Shown here: positions 7,799 to 16,677 of the stretch, piece by piece
Position numbering within the stretch: the first letter of the stretch is position 1
Layout: the number at the start of each line of letters is the position of its first letter
Assembly (NCBI GenBank): GCA_039817825.1
Contig: JBCBVA010000001.1
Span: 62,001 to 126,000, forward strand
Source of the DNA: PCC-7336 sp039817825
GTDB lineage: Bacteria; Cyanobacteriota; Cyanobacteriia; Thermostichales; PCC-7336
DNA length: 64,000 nt
Direction of reading: 5' to 3'
Notes under the pieces: generated by a model
What the model saw: the letters and a program-made list of their open reading frames with translations, nothing else
Databases searched by the model: none
Told to the model about the DNA's origin: nothing
Translations under genes and position numbers: made by a program

Positions 7799-9733
7799 AT
7801 GCATTCCCACAATCACATACTCGATCGCTCCCTATCTCGTCGCCACTTTTTGCAATTTGCAGGTCTATCTACGGCTGTTGGCTCCGTTGGGTACAGCCGC
7901 GTTCACAAACCCGAACCCAGTTTGCATCAACAGGATGCTTTGACGTTGCCGCGCCAGGTGAGCAATCGCACATCTGTAGTTGTGATTGGTGGTGGTCTGG
8001 CGGGGTTGGCCTCGGCGTACGAGTTGAGCCAGCGGGGATTTGAAGTGACGCTGCTGGAGAAAGCGCCGCAGTTGGGGGGGAAGATTGCCAGTTGGGATAT
8101 TCAGGTGGGGGAGGAGTCCATGCGGATGGAGCATGGTTTCCACGGATTTTTCCCCCAGTATTACAACCTCAAGAGTATTGAGCAGGAGTTGTCGATTCGC
8201 GAGAATTTCGTCTCGCTGGAATCTTACGCCGTTGTGTATAAAGACCGCTACAAGCCCGAGGTATTTAAGCCCAGTCATTCGGCGTTTCCGTGGAATGTGG
8301 TGGATTTGGGGGTATCGTCGCATAATTCGCTGCGCTGGGGGATTAACCTGACGAAGTTCGCCCACTGGAAGGTATTTCGGGAAATTGTGGGGTTCCAGCC
8401 GGTGAAGAGTTACGAGCGGTTGGACGATCTTTCTGTAGCGGAGTGGGTGAAGGAAGATTTTCCGCGCGGACTATACGACCTGTATTTCCTGCCGTTTGCT
8501 AAGTCCAGTTTGAATTCGCCCGATCGCCTCAGTGCAGGCGAGTTGATGCAGTTTTTTCACTTTTACTTTTTCGGAAATCCGGAGGGGTTGGCTTTTGAGG
8601 GGTCGCGTCAGGATATGGGGCGCAGTTTGGTGGATCCGATCGCGGATGCCATTCGGGCTAATGGGGGGCGGATTCTGACAGAGGCGACGGTGAGTGAGCT
8701 GCAATGGGATAAGGGAGAGATTTCGGGGCTGCGGTACCACTTGGGAGCTGGGAGTAGTGCGGTGCCCTTTTGGGTAGGGCGTAACGAACTGCTGAGCCGG
8801 GACGGGCAAGAGGTTTACGGGGCGGGGGATTGCGAGTATGCGGCGACCTCTGATGGGACTGGAGTGATGTCGCTGACTTGTACTCATCAGGGATGCACGG
8901 TGCAGGCGGGAGATGATGGCTGTTTTCATTGCCCCTGTCATGGAGCGGTGTTTGATGCCGATGGAAAAGTGGTGAGTGGCCCTGCCCAGCGGGATTTGGA
9001 ACGATTTGATGCGGTACAGAAGTCTGAGGATGGAGTGCAGTTGGTGGCGAACGATCCGCAGCCGCAGGACGATGTGACGATACAGGCGGATTATTACGTA
9101 CTTGCGGCGGATGTGCCGGGGATTCGGCATCTGTTTTCGCTGTCGAAGGGGGAGATGGATACGACATTGCAGAAGCAGGTGGATGATTTAGAGGTGGCCG
9201 ATCCGTTTGCGGTGACGCGGATGTGGTTTGACCGAGATTTTGATTGGGAGTTTAGTTCGTTTACGTCGCTGTCGGGATATCGTCTGACGGACAGCATTAC
9301 GCTGTATCACCGCATTCAGGAGGATTATGTGGACTGGGCGCAACGGACTGGGGGAAGTGTGGTGGAGCTGCATGCCTACTGCTATAAGGAAGCGGAGTTT
9401 CCCACCCAGCAGGATTTACTGGATACGTTCGAGCAGGAGCTGTACGAAATTGTTCCGGCGTTGGCGGAGGCGACGATGCTGCATCGGGAGTTGGTCAATC
9501 AAAAGAATTTTGCCGGGTTCCCGCCGGGGAGTAATGCCACTCGACCTTCTAGCGGTACGTCTACTCCTAATTTGATGTTTGCGGGGGATTGGGTGAAGAT
9601 GCCGTTTCCGTGTGGGTTGATGGAGCGGGCGGTGAGTAGTGGGTTGCTGGCGACGAACGAGATTTTGCAGCGGGAGGGGTTGCAACGACGGGTGTTGATG
9701 AGCGTGATGCCTGAAGGGGTATTGCAGATTTGA
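7799..9733 (+). CDS. cruE: CruE-like beta-carotene desaturase/methyltransferase with internal Rieske domain
   Basis: This 644-residue flavoprotein has an ADP-binding GGGLAG at about 64-69 followed by LLEKAPQLGGKIASW, the phytoene desaturase/carotene isomerase fold. A Rieske iron-sulfur insertion lies near 361-381, with CTHQGC and CPCHG. The N-terminus has a twin-arginine motif SRRHFLQF, suggesting Tat export or membrane targeting. The fold plus a Rieske insertion fits the CrtU/CruE family, which makes aromatic chi or phi carotenoid end rings. The ATG at 7799 puts the Tat motif near residue 13; an ATG at 7760 is possible. The cruH-like gene 19 bases downstream supports the synechoxanthin assignment. 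The exact end-ring product is inferred. Confidence 0.75.
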   Translation: MHSHNHILDRSLSRRHFLQFAGLSTAVGSVGYSRVHKPEPSLHQQDALTLPRQVSNRTSVVVIGGGLAGLASAYELSQRGFEVTLLEKAPQLGGKIASWDIQVGEESMRMEHGFHGFFPQYYNLKSIEQELSIRENFVSLESYAVVYKDRYKPEVFKPSHSAFPWNVVDLGVSSHNSLRWGINLTKFAHWKVFREIVGFQPVKSYERLDDLSVAEWVKEDFPRGLYDLYFLPFAKSSLNSPDRLSAGELMQFFHFYFFGNPEGLAFEGSRQDMGRSLVDPIADAIRANGGRILTEATVSELQWDKGEISGLRYHLGAGSSAVPFWVGRNELLSRDGQEVYGAGDCEYAATSDGTGVMSLTCTHQGCTVQAGDDGCFHCPCHGAVFDADGKVVSGPAQRDLERFDAVQKSEDGVQLVANDPQPQDDVTIQADYYVLAADVPGIRHLFSLSKGEMDTTLQKQVDDLEVADPFAVTRMWFDRDFDWEFSSFTSLSGYRLTDSITLYHRIQEDYVDWAQRTGGSVVELHAYCYKEAEFPTQQDLLDTFEQELYEIVPALAEATMLHRELVNQKNFAGFPPGSNATRPSSGTSTPNLMFAGDWVKMPFPCGLMERAVSSGLLATNEILQREGLQRRVLMSVMPEGVLQI

Positions 9734-9752
9734 GGGAGTGGGAGGGCAAGCG

Positions 9753-10889
9753 ATGACGGCTCATTTGCGCAAAATTTCGGACGTGAAGCTTGAGGAAGAG
9801 CAGGGTGTTGACTCGGTAGCTCTCGATCGCGACATCGACCAACAACAAGAGACACGCCAGCCATTCGTGTTGCGGCGGGCGGCGATTAATCCCAACCATT
9901 GGTATGCGGTGGCTCGGGATGTGGAGGTGGGTGATCGCCCCTTAGCTGTCACGCTTTGGCATCAATCCATCGTGCTGTTTCGGGATGGCGATGGGGTTGT
10001 GCGGGCGTTGGAGAATCGCTGTCCCCATCGGCAGGTACAGCTCAGTCACGGGCAGGTGGTGGGCGATCGCTTGGTGTGTGCCTATCACGGCTGGGAATTT
10101 GATGGGGAGGGGCGCTGTGTGGATGTGCCCTATTTGGGGGAGAAGCAGCGGCTGCCTCGTTGTGGGGTGCGTCGCTACCCGGTGTTGGAACAGGATGGGT
10201 TTATTTGGGTGTTTCCGGGGGATGTGGAGTTGGCAGAGGGGTGCCGACCGCTGCCGTTACCGGAGTGGGAGCATTTGAATTACATTGCGGCGGTGACGCC
10301 GGTTGATGTACAGGCACATTTTTCGTTTCTGATTGAGAATTTGATGGATATGTACCACGGGCATTTGCATGACGATTTGCAGGCGTGGGCTAATCCGAAG
10401 CTGGCGAGTTTGGAGTCTGGGGTGGGGCGGGTGGATGCCCATTACGATGCGGAGAGTTACTACACCATCGACAAGATTTATTCCATCAGCCAACTGTTTT
10501 TTAAGTCATTGCGTAAGCTGCATCCTGCACCGTTGGATGTCAGTTATGTCTATCCCAATTGGGTGTCGACGTTGGGGGATGAGTTCAAGATTGTTTGTTT
10601 GTTTTGTCCGGTGAGTGAAACGCAGACGCGGGCGTATTTGATGCATTTAACGTCGTTGAAACCGTTTTGGCGGTTGCACAAGTTGCCGGTGGGGTTTCGG
10701 CGGTGGGTGAAGGATCGGTGTTTTAATGCGGCGCGTGGATTGTTGGCGGGCTTAGTGCAGCAGGATGTGGTGATGATTGAGGAGGAGCAGGCGTCGTTTG
10801 AGTCGCATCCGGAGCGGAGGAGTTATGAATTGAATCCGGCGGTGGGGGCGGTGAAAAAGCTGATTCGCGTGCAAGCCGACGATCAGTGA
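9753..10889 (+). CDS. cruH: CruH-like Rieske oxygenase (synechoxanthin synthesis)
   Basis: This 378-residue protein has a ring-hydroxylating-type Rieske centre, C90-x-H92 and C109-xx-H112 (CPHR and CAYHGW), followed by the mononuclear-iron motif NLMDMYHGHLH. In synechoxanthin synthesis CruH oxidises the ring methyl groups of the aromatic carotenoid to carboxyls. GGGAGGG lies 6 bases before the ATG at 9753, favouring it over a GTG at 9738. It directly follows the cruE-like gene, probably as one transcript. Assignment to CruH rather than another Rieske oxygenase depends on that context. Confidence 0.72.
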   Translation: MTAHLRKISDVKLEEEQGVDSVALDRDIDQQQETRQPFVLRRAAINPNHWYAVARDVEVGDRPLAVTLWHQSIVLFRDGDGVVRALENRCPHRQVQLSHGQVVGDRLVCAYHGWEFDGEGRCVDVPYLGEKQRLPRCGVRRYPVLEQDGFIWVFPGDVELAEGCRPLPLPEWEHLNYIAAVTPVDVQAHFSFLIENLMDMYHGHLHDDLQAWANPKLASLESGVGRVDAHYDAESYYTIDKIYSISQLFFKSLRKLHPAPLDVSYVYPNWVSTLGDEFKIVCLFCPVSETQTRAYLMHLTSLKPFWRLHKLPVGFRRWVKDRCFNAARGLLAGLVQQDVVMIEEEQASFESHPERRSYELNPAVGAVKKLIRVQADDQ

Positions 10890-10895
10890 ACTCCT

Positions 10896-11234
10896 TTAGG
10901 GTTCTGGAGGGACTTGCGATTTCAGTTCCTCAATCAACGTCGGTATCTCGGACTGAATGACGTTCCACACGATATTGAGATTGACGTCGTCATATTCGTG
11001 AACGAGCCGATTGCGCATGCCGTTGATTTCTTGCCAGGAGATGTTTGGTAGCGATTGGCGTTTGGCTTCCGATACTCGCCTTGCGGCTTCGGCGACGATT
11101 AGCAGTCGGCGAATCACGGCATCTTGAAGCTGGATATTTTCGACGAACTCCTTTTTCGAACATTGAGCTGTGTAGGTCTCAATCAGCTCGGCGGATTGCA
11201 GCATATCAAGCAGGAATTGAAGATCCCGTTGCAT
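10896..11234 (-). CDS. hepT: HepT-type HEPN toxin (DUF86)
   Basis: This 112-residue protein carries the HEPN nuclease motif RNRLVHEY, which matches the HepT RX4HXY pattern exactly. In characterised pairs HepT cuts RNA and is silenced when MntA adenylylates the tyrosine of this motif. Its start overlaps the 3' end of the upstream mntA-like gene by 29 bases, so translation is coupled. It converges with the cruH-like gene, leaving only 6 bases between them. Confidence 0.85.
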   Translation of the reverse strand: MQRDLQFLLDMLQSAELIETYTAQCSKKEFVENIQLQDAVIRRLLIVAEAARRVSEAKRQSLPNISWQEINGMRNRLVHEYDDVNLNIVWNVIQSEIPTLIEELKSQVPPEP

Positions 11235-11538
11235 AAATCACCTGAGCGGAGGAGAGGATTTCGTTACGACGAAGGTAGTTGCGGCTGGTTTCGATGCCTT
11301 GACGGGTGATTAGATCGATATCCCTGTGAAAGATGGTTTTCAGCTCTGCTTCCATCTTGTCGAGGGTGCTAAATGTGGGATTGGCCTCGGGATGGAATTG
11401 CACCATGACATCGATATCACTGTCGGGGCGAAAGTCATCGCGCAAGACTGAGCCGAATAGAGAGAATTCTGTCACCTGCCATTTGTGGCAAAAAGCAGTT
11501 ATCTCCTCAGCAGGAATTCTGACTTTTCCAATTGTCAT
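11206..11538 (-). CDS. mntA: MntA-type nucleotidyltransferase antitoxin
   Basis: This 110-residue minimal nucleotidyltransferase contains GSVLRDDFRPDSDID, an exact GSX10DXD match. The two aspartates would bind metal for AMP transfer. It acts as the antitoxin of the overlapping HepT gene by AMPylating its active-site tyrosine. All catalytic residues are intact in both partners, so the module could be functional. Confidence 0.85.
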   Translation of the reverse strand: MTIGKVRIPAEEITAFCHKWQVTEFSLFGSVLRDDFRPDSDIDVMVQFHPEANPTFSTLDKMEAELKTIFHRDIDLITRQGIETSRNYLRRNEILSSAQVIYATGSSIPA

Positions 11539-11608
11539 GTTCGTTGTCGTACCGAGTTCGAGCTTCTGCGAGTTCTAGCTGTTGGTGTCATGAATAGGCA
11601 GGATATTT

Positions 11609-12559
11609 TCAGCTTTTCTCTTTTGTCGAAGAAATCGATTTGGCAATTTCAATGGCTAAATCAAAAATCATTGGGTCAAAATCTTTAGGATCTTGTCCTT
11701 TGAAGAAAGAGCCAGAGTCAATGTTCCAATGCTGAAATACTTCTCGAACTTCTTCTCGTTCTATTTTATCGCCATAAGCTTTCAAGTAAAAATCCCCAAA
11801 AGAGATAGCGTGCCTTCGATCTCCTGTGCGAACTGACTCAACCATGAATGACTTACCAAGAGTGAAGGCATATTTTGCGAGAGCTACAAGTAATGCAATA
11901 ACCAAGCCTACAGATATCAATAACTCTGCCAATTCATACCAACTTGTTTGTTCCGCCTGCACAAACAGAACACGCCACAGTCCAAAGCCAACACTTATAA
12001 GAAGAGTCAGATACGCCAATATGTACCATGTGTGAGCTGAGCGCCGATAGGATTTTTCCTGCTCTTCTAATTGCTCAATCGTAGGTCTAATAAATTTTGC
12101 GGCAGTTGCCTCAATATACTGCTTGATCTCTCTACGCTCGTCTTCTTTGGCACGCAACCTTCCTTTCTGATGTTCAAGGGAAGCAAGGATTCTTGGGATG
12201 ACTTTACTCGCATCTTTATCCTCAGCTGCTATGTAGATAATTGATGCTAGAGATGATGGAACTTTAACCGCACCAATTACTACTGGTATGATTAATGGCT
12301 TTCCTCTACTTCTAGAGTAAGCAAGAGCCGCTCCGAGTTCCTGATTTATCCACGTATTGCTTGATGATGATTCAGATATAACTGCAATGATGGCGTCTGC
12401 ATTTCTGACCGCGCTATCGATTTTCTCGTGAAAGCTTTGCCCAGCATCAATTAATTCATCATATCGCCAAACCTCATGCCCGACATTGATAAGTGCTTCT
12501 TGGATATTCTGTACAAAATCTCTGTCTCTATGAACAAAAGAAATAAATACTTTTGCCAT
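11609..12559 (-). CDS. TIR-domain protein with two membrane helices
   Basis: This is a 316-residue protein. Residues 1-130 form a TIR domain beginning KVFISFVHRDRDFV. The TIR NADase glutamate is present in WINQELGAAL (E74), preceded by a serine-rich loop. A charged helical linker (about 130-172) leads to two membrane helices (about 178-200 and 207-229), then a C-terminal region of about 85 residues starting ISFGDFYLKAYG that I do not recognise. The base composition is more AT-rich than in the neighbours. The gene lies 70 bases from the HepT/MntA pair. NAD-degrading TIR proteins are common anti-phage effectors; that role is inferred here. Confidence 0.82.
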   Translation of the reverse strand: MAKVFISFVHRDRDFVQNIQEALINVGHEVWRYDELIDAGQSFHEKIDSAVRNADAIIAVISESSSSNTWINQELGAALAYSRSRGKPLIIPVVIGAVKVPSSLASIIYIAAEDKDASKVIPRILASLEHQKGRLRAKEDERREIKQYIEATAAKFIRPTIEQLEEQEKSYRRSAHTWYILAYLTLLISVGFGLWRVLFVQAEQTSWYELAELLISVGLVIALLVALAKYAFTLGKSFMVESVRTGDRRHAISFGDFYLKAYGDKIEREEVREVFQHWNIDSGSFFKGQDPKDFDPMIFDLAIEIAKSISSTKEKS

Positions 12560-12905
12560 GCTTGTTCCTGTGTCAGATTTTAGTAAAGAGTGGATCTCTA
12601 GCTACTCTAATTTACGATTTTTGGGATTTACAGATTTTTTGAAGAATCTTATTTTGAGCTGAAGTATTCGAAGATCTCATACTTTAAACTTTACTCGACG
12701 TGTGGTTGTTTTTTGAAATCTTTCATTATTTTTTAGTTTGTATATAGCCTTCATGTCACGTGAGTCTTTTCGGCACAAAGTAACAGTTTCGGGCTTTAAA
12801 TGTTTTTTCCGAATGAGCGGTTATTGAAAGTGCTCCAAAATAAAAAGCGACGTTGTGATTACTGCGCCGCTTTAATCGTTATGTGCTTAGTGTCGTGGAT
12901 TCAAA
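12560..12905. other. AT-rich intergenic region upstream of the TIR gene
   Basis: This stretch lies between the TIR gene start and the convergent 3' end of the protease gene. It is noticeably AT-rich, with many T-runs, in keeping with the accessory character of the neighbouring island. An open frame on the plus strand from 12800 runs into the antisense of the protease gene and is not convincing. I see no repeat or terminator. Confidence 0.5.
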
Positions 12906-14111
12906 CTAGCCTGAGCTGGCTACCAAATTCGTCGTCCTTACCTGAACCGATCGCGCATTCCCATTACGCTCAACGTCAACCCGCAAATTTCGTCCAACAC
13001 CAGTCGATTCCACAGCCGCTTGAACATCTGAAGCCGAAGCAATCTCTTGGCGACCGATCTTCACAATCACATCACCCGCACGCAACCCCGCAGTCGCAGC
13101 CGGAGAATCGGGAACCACCTGCACCACCAACACGCCAGAATCCCGCTCCACAAACAACCCATTCGGATTGCTATTGAACCGATCGCGCACATCCGGCGTC
13201 AGCGTCACTAAATTCACACCTATATATGGATGCGAGATCGCCTCCCCTCGCGCCAAACGAGCCTGAATCGCCTGCTCCGTCGCAATCGGAATCGCAAACC
13301 CAATCCCCTGAGCATTGGCCCGAATCGCCGTATTGATGCCAATTACCTCACCATTCTTATTCAGCAGCGGGCCACCCGAATTACCCGGATTAATAGCCGC
13401 ATCCGTTTGAATAAAGTCCAACCGCTTATCGGAAATACCCACTTCAGCGCTAGAGCGATCGAGCGTGCTAACAATCCCCAGAGTTACCGTACTGTCCAAC
13501 CCCAGCGGGTTCCCCAAGGCGATCGCCCAGTCCCCCACCTTCACAGCATCTGAATCCCCCACCGGAGCCACCGGCAGATCGGAACCATTAATCTTGACGA
13601 TCGCCAAATCCTGAACTTCATCCACACCGCGCACTTCCCCTTCAAACGTGCGCCCGTCAGTTAAATGAACGGAGACCGTATCGGCGAGATCGACCACGTG
13701 AGCGTTGGTCACCACAATGCCCGACGCATCCACAATGAACCCAGACCCCTGCCCGCGAGTGTGGTACTCCTCCTCTTGAGGCACCTGCGAAAAGAAATCA
13801 TCTCCAAAAAAGTCGCGGAAAAACGGATCGCGAGAAAACGGAGACAACCGCGATCGCACCTGACGAGTTTCAGTCCGCTCCGTGTCAATCCGCACCACCG
13901 CCGGTTCTACCTGCTTCACCGCCCGGACCACAAAGTTATCGGAGATCGCCGACTGATTGGCCGAAGCCTCTAAATTGGCAAATAACAGTTCCCCGCTCGC
14001 CTGACTCTTGGCAAAACTTAGGTGCGTTCTAGCCGCTGCCGGAAGCATGAAGCTAGAGCCAGCAATCAGAATAGATAGCGCTAGCGCCGCTAGCGATCGC
14101 ATCAATCCCAT
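12906..14111 (-). CDS. HtrA/Deg-family serine protease
   Basis: This 401-residue protein has an N-terminal signal segment (hydrophobic to about residue 27, AAARTH) and a trypsin-like domain with the catalytic triad H138 (TNAHVVD), D168 (DLAIVK) and S245 (GNSGGPL). A single C-terminal PDZ domain contains GLRAGDVIVKIG. Cyanobacteria have three such paralogues (HtrA, HhoA, HhoB) acting in periplasmic or thylakoid-lumen protein quality control; I cannot assign which one this is. It is transcribed divergently from rpsD. Confidence 0.93.
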   Translation of the reverse strand: MGLMRSLAALALSILIAGSSFMLPAAARTHLSFAKSQASGELLFANLEASANQSAISDNFVVRAVKQVEPAVVRIDTERTETRQVRSRLSPFSRDPFFRDFFGDDFFSQVPQEEEYHTRGQGSGFIVDASGIVVTNAHVVDLADTVSVHLTDGRTFEGEVRGVDEVQDLAIVKINGSDLPVAPVGDSDAVKVGDWAIALGNPLGLDSTVTLGIVSTLDRSSAEVGISDKRLDFIQTDAAINPGNSGGPLLNKNGEVIGINTAIRANAQGIGFAIPIATEQAIQARLARGEAISHPYIGVNLVTLTPDVRDRFNSNPNGLFVERDSGVLVVQVVPDSPAATAGLRAGDVIVKIGRQEIASASDVQAAVESTGVGRNLRVDVERNGNARSVQVRTTNLVASSG

Positions 14112-14345
14112 AATTCAATCCTTAACGCGAACCATTGAGAAACAGAACTTGAAAAACAGTCAAAGCCAATCGGGTCAACCAGTCTGATGGATAGGTCATA
14201 CCGGGATTTTTCCCCAATCGAGCATAGCCAACAAACTTTTTCAACTCCAACCTGTACGGACTGACACTAAACGAGTAGGATAATAGATCGCTGCTCGAAT
14301 ACTGCAGCATCTCTATATTCTAACCATCGCTCTGGAGAACCCTGC

Positions 14346-14957
14346 ATGTCCCGCTTCACAGGCCCTCGCCTGAAAGTTGTTCGCCGTTTTGGCGGTCTCG
14401 ACCTCCCCGGTCTAACCCGCAAGCGCCCCAAGAACACCAACCCTCCCGGACAGCACGGCGCTGCCCGCAAGAAGAAGTCGGAATATGCGGTTCGTCTCGA
14501 GGAGAAGCAGAAAGTTCGCTTCAACTACGGCATCACCGAAAAGCAGATGGTGCGCTACATGAAGCGTGCTCGTCGCTCCAAAGGTTCCACCGGTTTGATG
14601 CTGCTGCAGCTCCTGGAAATGCGCTTGGACTGCATCGTCTTCCGTCTGGGCATGGGCCCCACCATCCCTGCCGCCCGTCAGGTGGTTAACCACGGTCACA
14701 TCTTGGTTAATGGCCGCAAAGTCACTATCCCCAGCTACGAATGCAAAGTGGGCGACGTGGTCACGGTGCGAGACACTGAAACCTCCCGCACCCTAGTTGG
14801 CAACTACGCCGATTTTCCCGGCCTGTTCTTGCCCGACTACCTAGAGTTTGACAAAGCAGCTCTCAAGGGTCGCATCAAAGAAATGCCCCCTCGCGAAGCT
14901 GTCTGCGCTCCCGTGAATGAACTACTGGTGGTGGAATACTACTCCCGTAAGATCTAG
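14346..14957 (+). CDS. rpsD: 30S ribosomal protein S4
   Basis: This 203-residue primary 16S rRNA-binding protein starts MSRFTGPRLKVVRRFG, and the S4 RNA-binding domain includes RQVVNHGHILVNGRKV. It ends VVEYYSRKI, as in cyanobacteria and plastids. It stands alone with its own terminator, which is usual for cyanobacterial rpsD. Length is normal. Confidence 0.98.
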   Translation: MSRFTGPRLKVVRRFGGLDLPGLTRKRPKNTNPPGQHGAARKKKSEYAVRLEEKQKVRFNYGITEKQMVRYMKRARRSKGSTGLMLLQLLEMRLDCIVFRLGMGPTIPAARQVVNHGHILVNGRKVTIPSYECKVGDVVTVRDTETSRTLVGNYADFPGLFLPDYLEFDKAALKGRIKEMPPREAVCAPVNELLVVEYYSRKI

Positions 14958-14984
14958 TATTCCCGCCCCAATTCCAGCGATGGA

Positions 14985-15009
14985 GGACTCCCACAGTGGA
15001 GTCCTTTTT
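14985..15009 (+). terminator. Intrinsic terminator of rpsD
   Basis: GGACTCC (14985-14991) and GGAGTCC (14998-15004) form a perfect 7-bp stem with a six-base loop, followed by TTTTT. It lies 28 bases after the rpsD stop and separates it from the convergent GTPase gene. Confidence 0.9.
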
Positions 15010-15066
15010 GGGTATGGAAATACCAGTACTGTTCAAAATAGTTTGAATTTTGAAAGCGGGAAGAAT

Positions 15067-16527
15067 CTATCCTTTGTCCTGTTCTGTATCCTCCGGCTTG
15101 GCTTGAATCTTGGATGACAGCTCCCCTTTAATGCGAGCCACAATTGATTCATCGTCTACCGTTTCGAGAATCTGAGCGATCGTCGATTTCGGCCCTTGCG
15201 GCCCCCACGACGCCCCGCGAGCTAAGTAATAGGCCGTCGCCTTCCCGATCGCATACGACGACACCCCAGCTACCGCTGCCTGCGTTGCCGCCACAGATGC
15301 ATATGCCCCCAACGACAAGCCCCCCGTCAGCGGAGCGGCACCACCAAAGAACGATTTCAGCGACCCCAGCCCCAACGTCGCCAACATTTCGCCAGCCCCA
15401 ATGCTGCCCATCCCCAACGCGATTGTCTTCAGCAGCTTGGTTGCACCCGTCCGAGTCATGGGAATACCGTAGAGCTGCGATAGCTTCAGAATCAGCACCA
15501 CATCCACCACAGCTCCACCAATGGTGTCCAGAATGGTGACCGGATTAAACGCCACCGCCATCGCCTTAATGCGAGCCGCGTTCCACACCAACCGTTCCGC
15601 CAGCTCGCTACGAATTTCCAGCTTGCGCTTGACGATCGCCTCGTTCACCTCATCCGCAAACAGCAGCGTGTTCAGGGCCATCAGCGATCGCCCCTCCCGA
15701 TGCAACACGTTCAAGATCTTCAGCTTCAGTTGCTCCACCTGTGGTGGGGCATCTACCAATCGAGCGGACAGCGAGCCATCGCGATTCACCACCGGCTTGG
15801 CCACTTTCGGCGTCGCCGCTGCCATGACGACTTCATCCGGAGACAGCAGCTCCCGGACTCGCTCGTTGCGGATTTTGTTGTAGACGGTGAGGCGATCGGC
15901 TTCGGGAAACTGATCGACTTTGTTGAACACCAACAAAATCGGCTTGCTGGCCTCCCGCAACGCCGCCAGTGCATCGAACTCCACGCGGGTAATATCGCCA
16001 GCTACCACAAATAAAATTAGCTCTGCTTGGCGGGCCACCTGGCGGGCTAAGTCCGCTCTAGCTTCCCCATCCACTTCATCAATGCCAGGGGTATCGAGTA
16101 GCTGCAGCTTGGCTCCGCCGATGTGAGGGGCTGTCACTCGAACGATCGCAGTTCCAGAGTTATTGGGATTGATACGATCTGAGGGGCGATCGCTCGCAGG
16201 CCCGCGATACGGAATCGTGTCTCGATGAATGTCCCATTCAACTGCCTGTTGCCGTTGAGTCACCCCATGAATAGGACCAGTTTCAAACACCGGTTGTCCG
16301 ACGAGCGCATTCAACAGCGAAGACTTTCCCGTACCGACGCGCCCGAAAGCGGCAATTTGAATAACTTCGTTTTCGAGCTTGCTGCTAAAGTTCTCCAGCT
16401 CACTCAAATCCCGTTCCAAACCCGCTTTTTCTACAGGCTTTAAATCGATAGAAGCTATCAGCTTATGCAGGCTGTCTCTAGCTCGCTGAAAATTGAGGTC
16501 GTCCTGTAGCGATGCCCACTCCGGCAT
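15067..16527 (-). CDS. GTPase with C-terminal DUF697 domain
   Basis: This 486-residue Era/dynamin-like GTPase has G1 GRVGTGKS (62-69), G3 DTPG (145-148) and G4 NKVD (202-205). The C-terminal third contains hydrophobic, Gly/Ala-rich segments (for example around LSLGAYASVAATQAAVAGV) typical of DUF697 membrane-associated domains. Such proteins are conserved in cyanobacteria and thought to act at membranes, but no precise role is established that I can name. It sits downstream of rpsA on the same strand, with a terminator-like hairpin between them. Confidence 0.85.
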   Translation of the reverse strand: MPEWASLQDDLNFQRARDSLHKLIASIDLKPVEKAGLERDLSELENFSSKLENEVIQIAAFGRVGTGKSSLLNALVGQPVFETGPIHGVTQRQQAVEWDIHRDTIPYRGPASDRPSDRINPNNSGTAIVRVTAPHIGGAKLQLLDTPGIDEVDGEARADLARQVARQAELILFVVAGDITRVEFDALAALREASKPILLVFNKVDQFPEADRLTVYNKIRNERVRELLSPDEVVMAAATPKVAKPVVNRDGSLSARLVDAPPQVEQLKLKILNVLHREGRSLMALNTLLFADEVNEAIVKRKLEIRSELAERLVWNAARIKAMAVAFNPVTILDTIGGAVVDVVLILKLSQLYGIPMTRTGATKLLKTIALGMGSIGAGEMLATLGLGSLKSFFGGAAPLTGGLSLGAYASVAATQAAVAGVSSYAIGKATAYYLARGASWGPQGPKSTIAQILETVDDESIVARIKGELSSKIQAKPEDTEQDKG

Positions 16528-16610
16528 AAAGTTAGTTCCACCTGCGAACTGCTTCAGTCTATCCTGCCGAACTAGAGCAGCGTCTGAATCACTGGTAATT
16601 CTCTCCTACA

Positions 16611-16638
16611 GCAAAACCCTCCTCAACTGAGAAGGGTT
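16611..16638 (-). terminator. Probable terminator downstream of rpsA
   Basis: Read on the minus strand, AACCCTTCTC (16638-16629) pairs with GAGGAGGGTT (16624-16615) around an AGTT loop, with one G-U pair, followed by TT and GC. The T-run is short, so termination may be partial. It lies 40 bases past the rpsA stop. Confidence 0.6.
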
Positions 16639-16677
16639 CGCGAAATTGAACCAGGCTAATTAACGAACTGAAAGAGC

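Noticed and set aside
12800..13177. 125-codon frame antisense to the 3' end of the HtrA gene
   Set aside because: Most of it is the complement of a well-supported protease gene and has a proline/glutamine-rich shadow composition.
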